A stretch of 64,000 bases of DNA from Forficula auricularia (lineage: Eukaryota; Arthropoda; Insecta; Dermaptera; Forficulidae): contig JALMQS010000906.1 of assembly GCA_024734495.1 (NCBI GenBank), positions 124,001 through 188,000 of the forward strand. Direction: 5' to 3'. The notes under the pieces were generated by a model. The model did not search any database, was not told where the DNA came from, and saw nothing but the letters and a program-made list of their open reading frames with translations. Position 1 is the first letter of the stretch, and each line of letters opens with the position of its first letter. The position numbers and the translations under genes are program-made. Below are positions 63,872-64,000 of the stretch, piece after piece.

Positions 63872-64000
63872 CTAAGTAGTAGAAAAATAATATTAATTAT
63901 TATTATAATTCCGTCCATAATGTGTATTAATTTGAAAGTTTTTAAAAGGGAAATAAGGACAAATATTTTGTGTGATTCTTTTATTTTTCAACCAACGTTT

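Noticed and set aside
1..64000. Two different dynein genes or a tandem duplicate
   Set aside because: Exons run once, in order, from tail to AAA6, with no repeated module, so a single gene explains them.

Overview
The window is AT-rich animal DNA. Interrupted coding, GT-AG introns, tRNA-derived SINEs, LINE fragments and dense MITEs point to an arthropod, most likely an insect; I cannot name the order or species. It holds one recognisable host gene: a dynein heavy chain on the minus strand that fills the window and runs off both ends. I could assemble 48 exons (about 9.26 kb, roughly 3,085 codons, about 14% of the window). They start in the N-terminal tail near 63.9 kb, pass through the linker, AAA1-AAA4, the stalk and microtubule-binding region and AAA5, and stop in AAA6 at position 1. 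The P-loops of AAA1 to AAA4 are all visible. The family is the single-headed axonemal inner-arm group DNAH3/7/12/1, and the recalled sequence match is best to DNAH3. The first few hundred residues and the last ~750 (rest of AAA6, C-terminal domain) lie outside.

Most exons join in phase with no stops. The frame breaks in two clusters: seven apparent one-base insertions (counted by frame) across the AAA2-AAA3 exons (28.8-34.4 kb), and two one-base deletions plus a phase error in the AAA5-AAA6 exons (1.7-4.5 kb). One further junction, 19310/18049, is a base out. Several fall in homopolymers, so consensus error is the first explanation, but a decaying gene copy is not excluded.

The introns are a transposon landscape. 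DNA elements: seven copies of a ~160-bp MITE, five with exact or near-exact 8-bp target duplications and one more uncertain only at its ends; two longer hAT-type elements with exact 8-bp duplications; two TTAA-flanked elements; pogo-like TA-flanked elements; a MULE-like element with an 11-bp duplication; a Tc1 transposase remnant; and a family ending in ACTTTACCATACA that carries internal tandem repeats. Retroelements: four LINE fragments, two complete tRNA-type SINEs with 13- and 14-bp duplications, and a tRNA-head/LINE-start chimera.

The most unusual content is a large set of foldback (inverted-arm) insertions, at 14.3, 14.8, 21.0, 30.7, 33.9, 40.5, 44.7, 47.8, 48.8, 51.2 and 52.2 kb, with a relative at 57.2 kb. 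Eleven have 8-14 bp target duplications, a one-sided non-palindromic tail, and mostly a loop reading CTGANGA-N-stem-loop-GAAA, like a hammerhead ribozyme core. This is unlike a cut-and-paste MITE and suggests hairpin RNAs copied back into the genome, perhaps Penelope-like or retrozyme-like. Several sit inside older repeats, which gives an insertion order.
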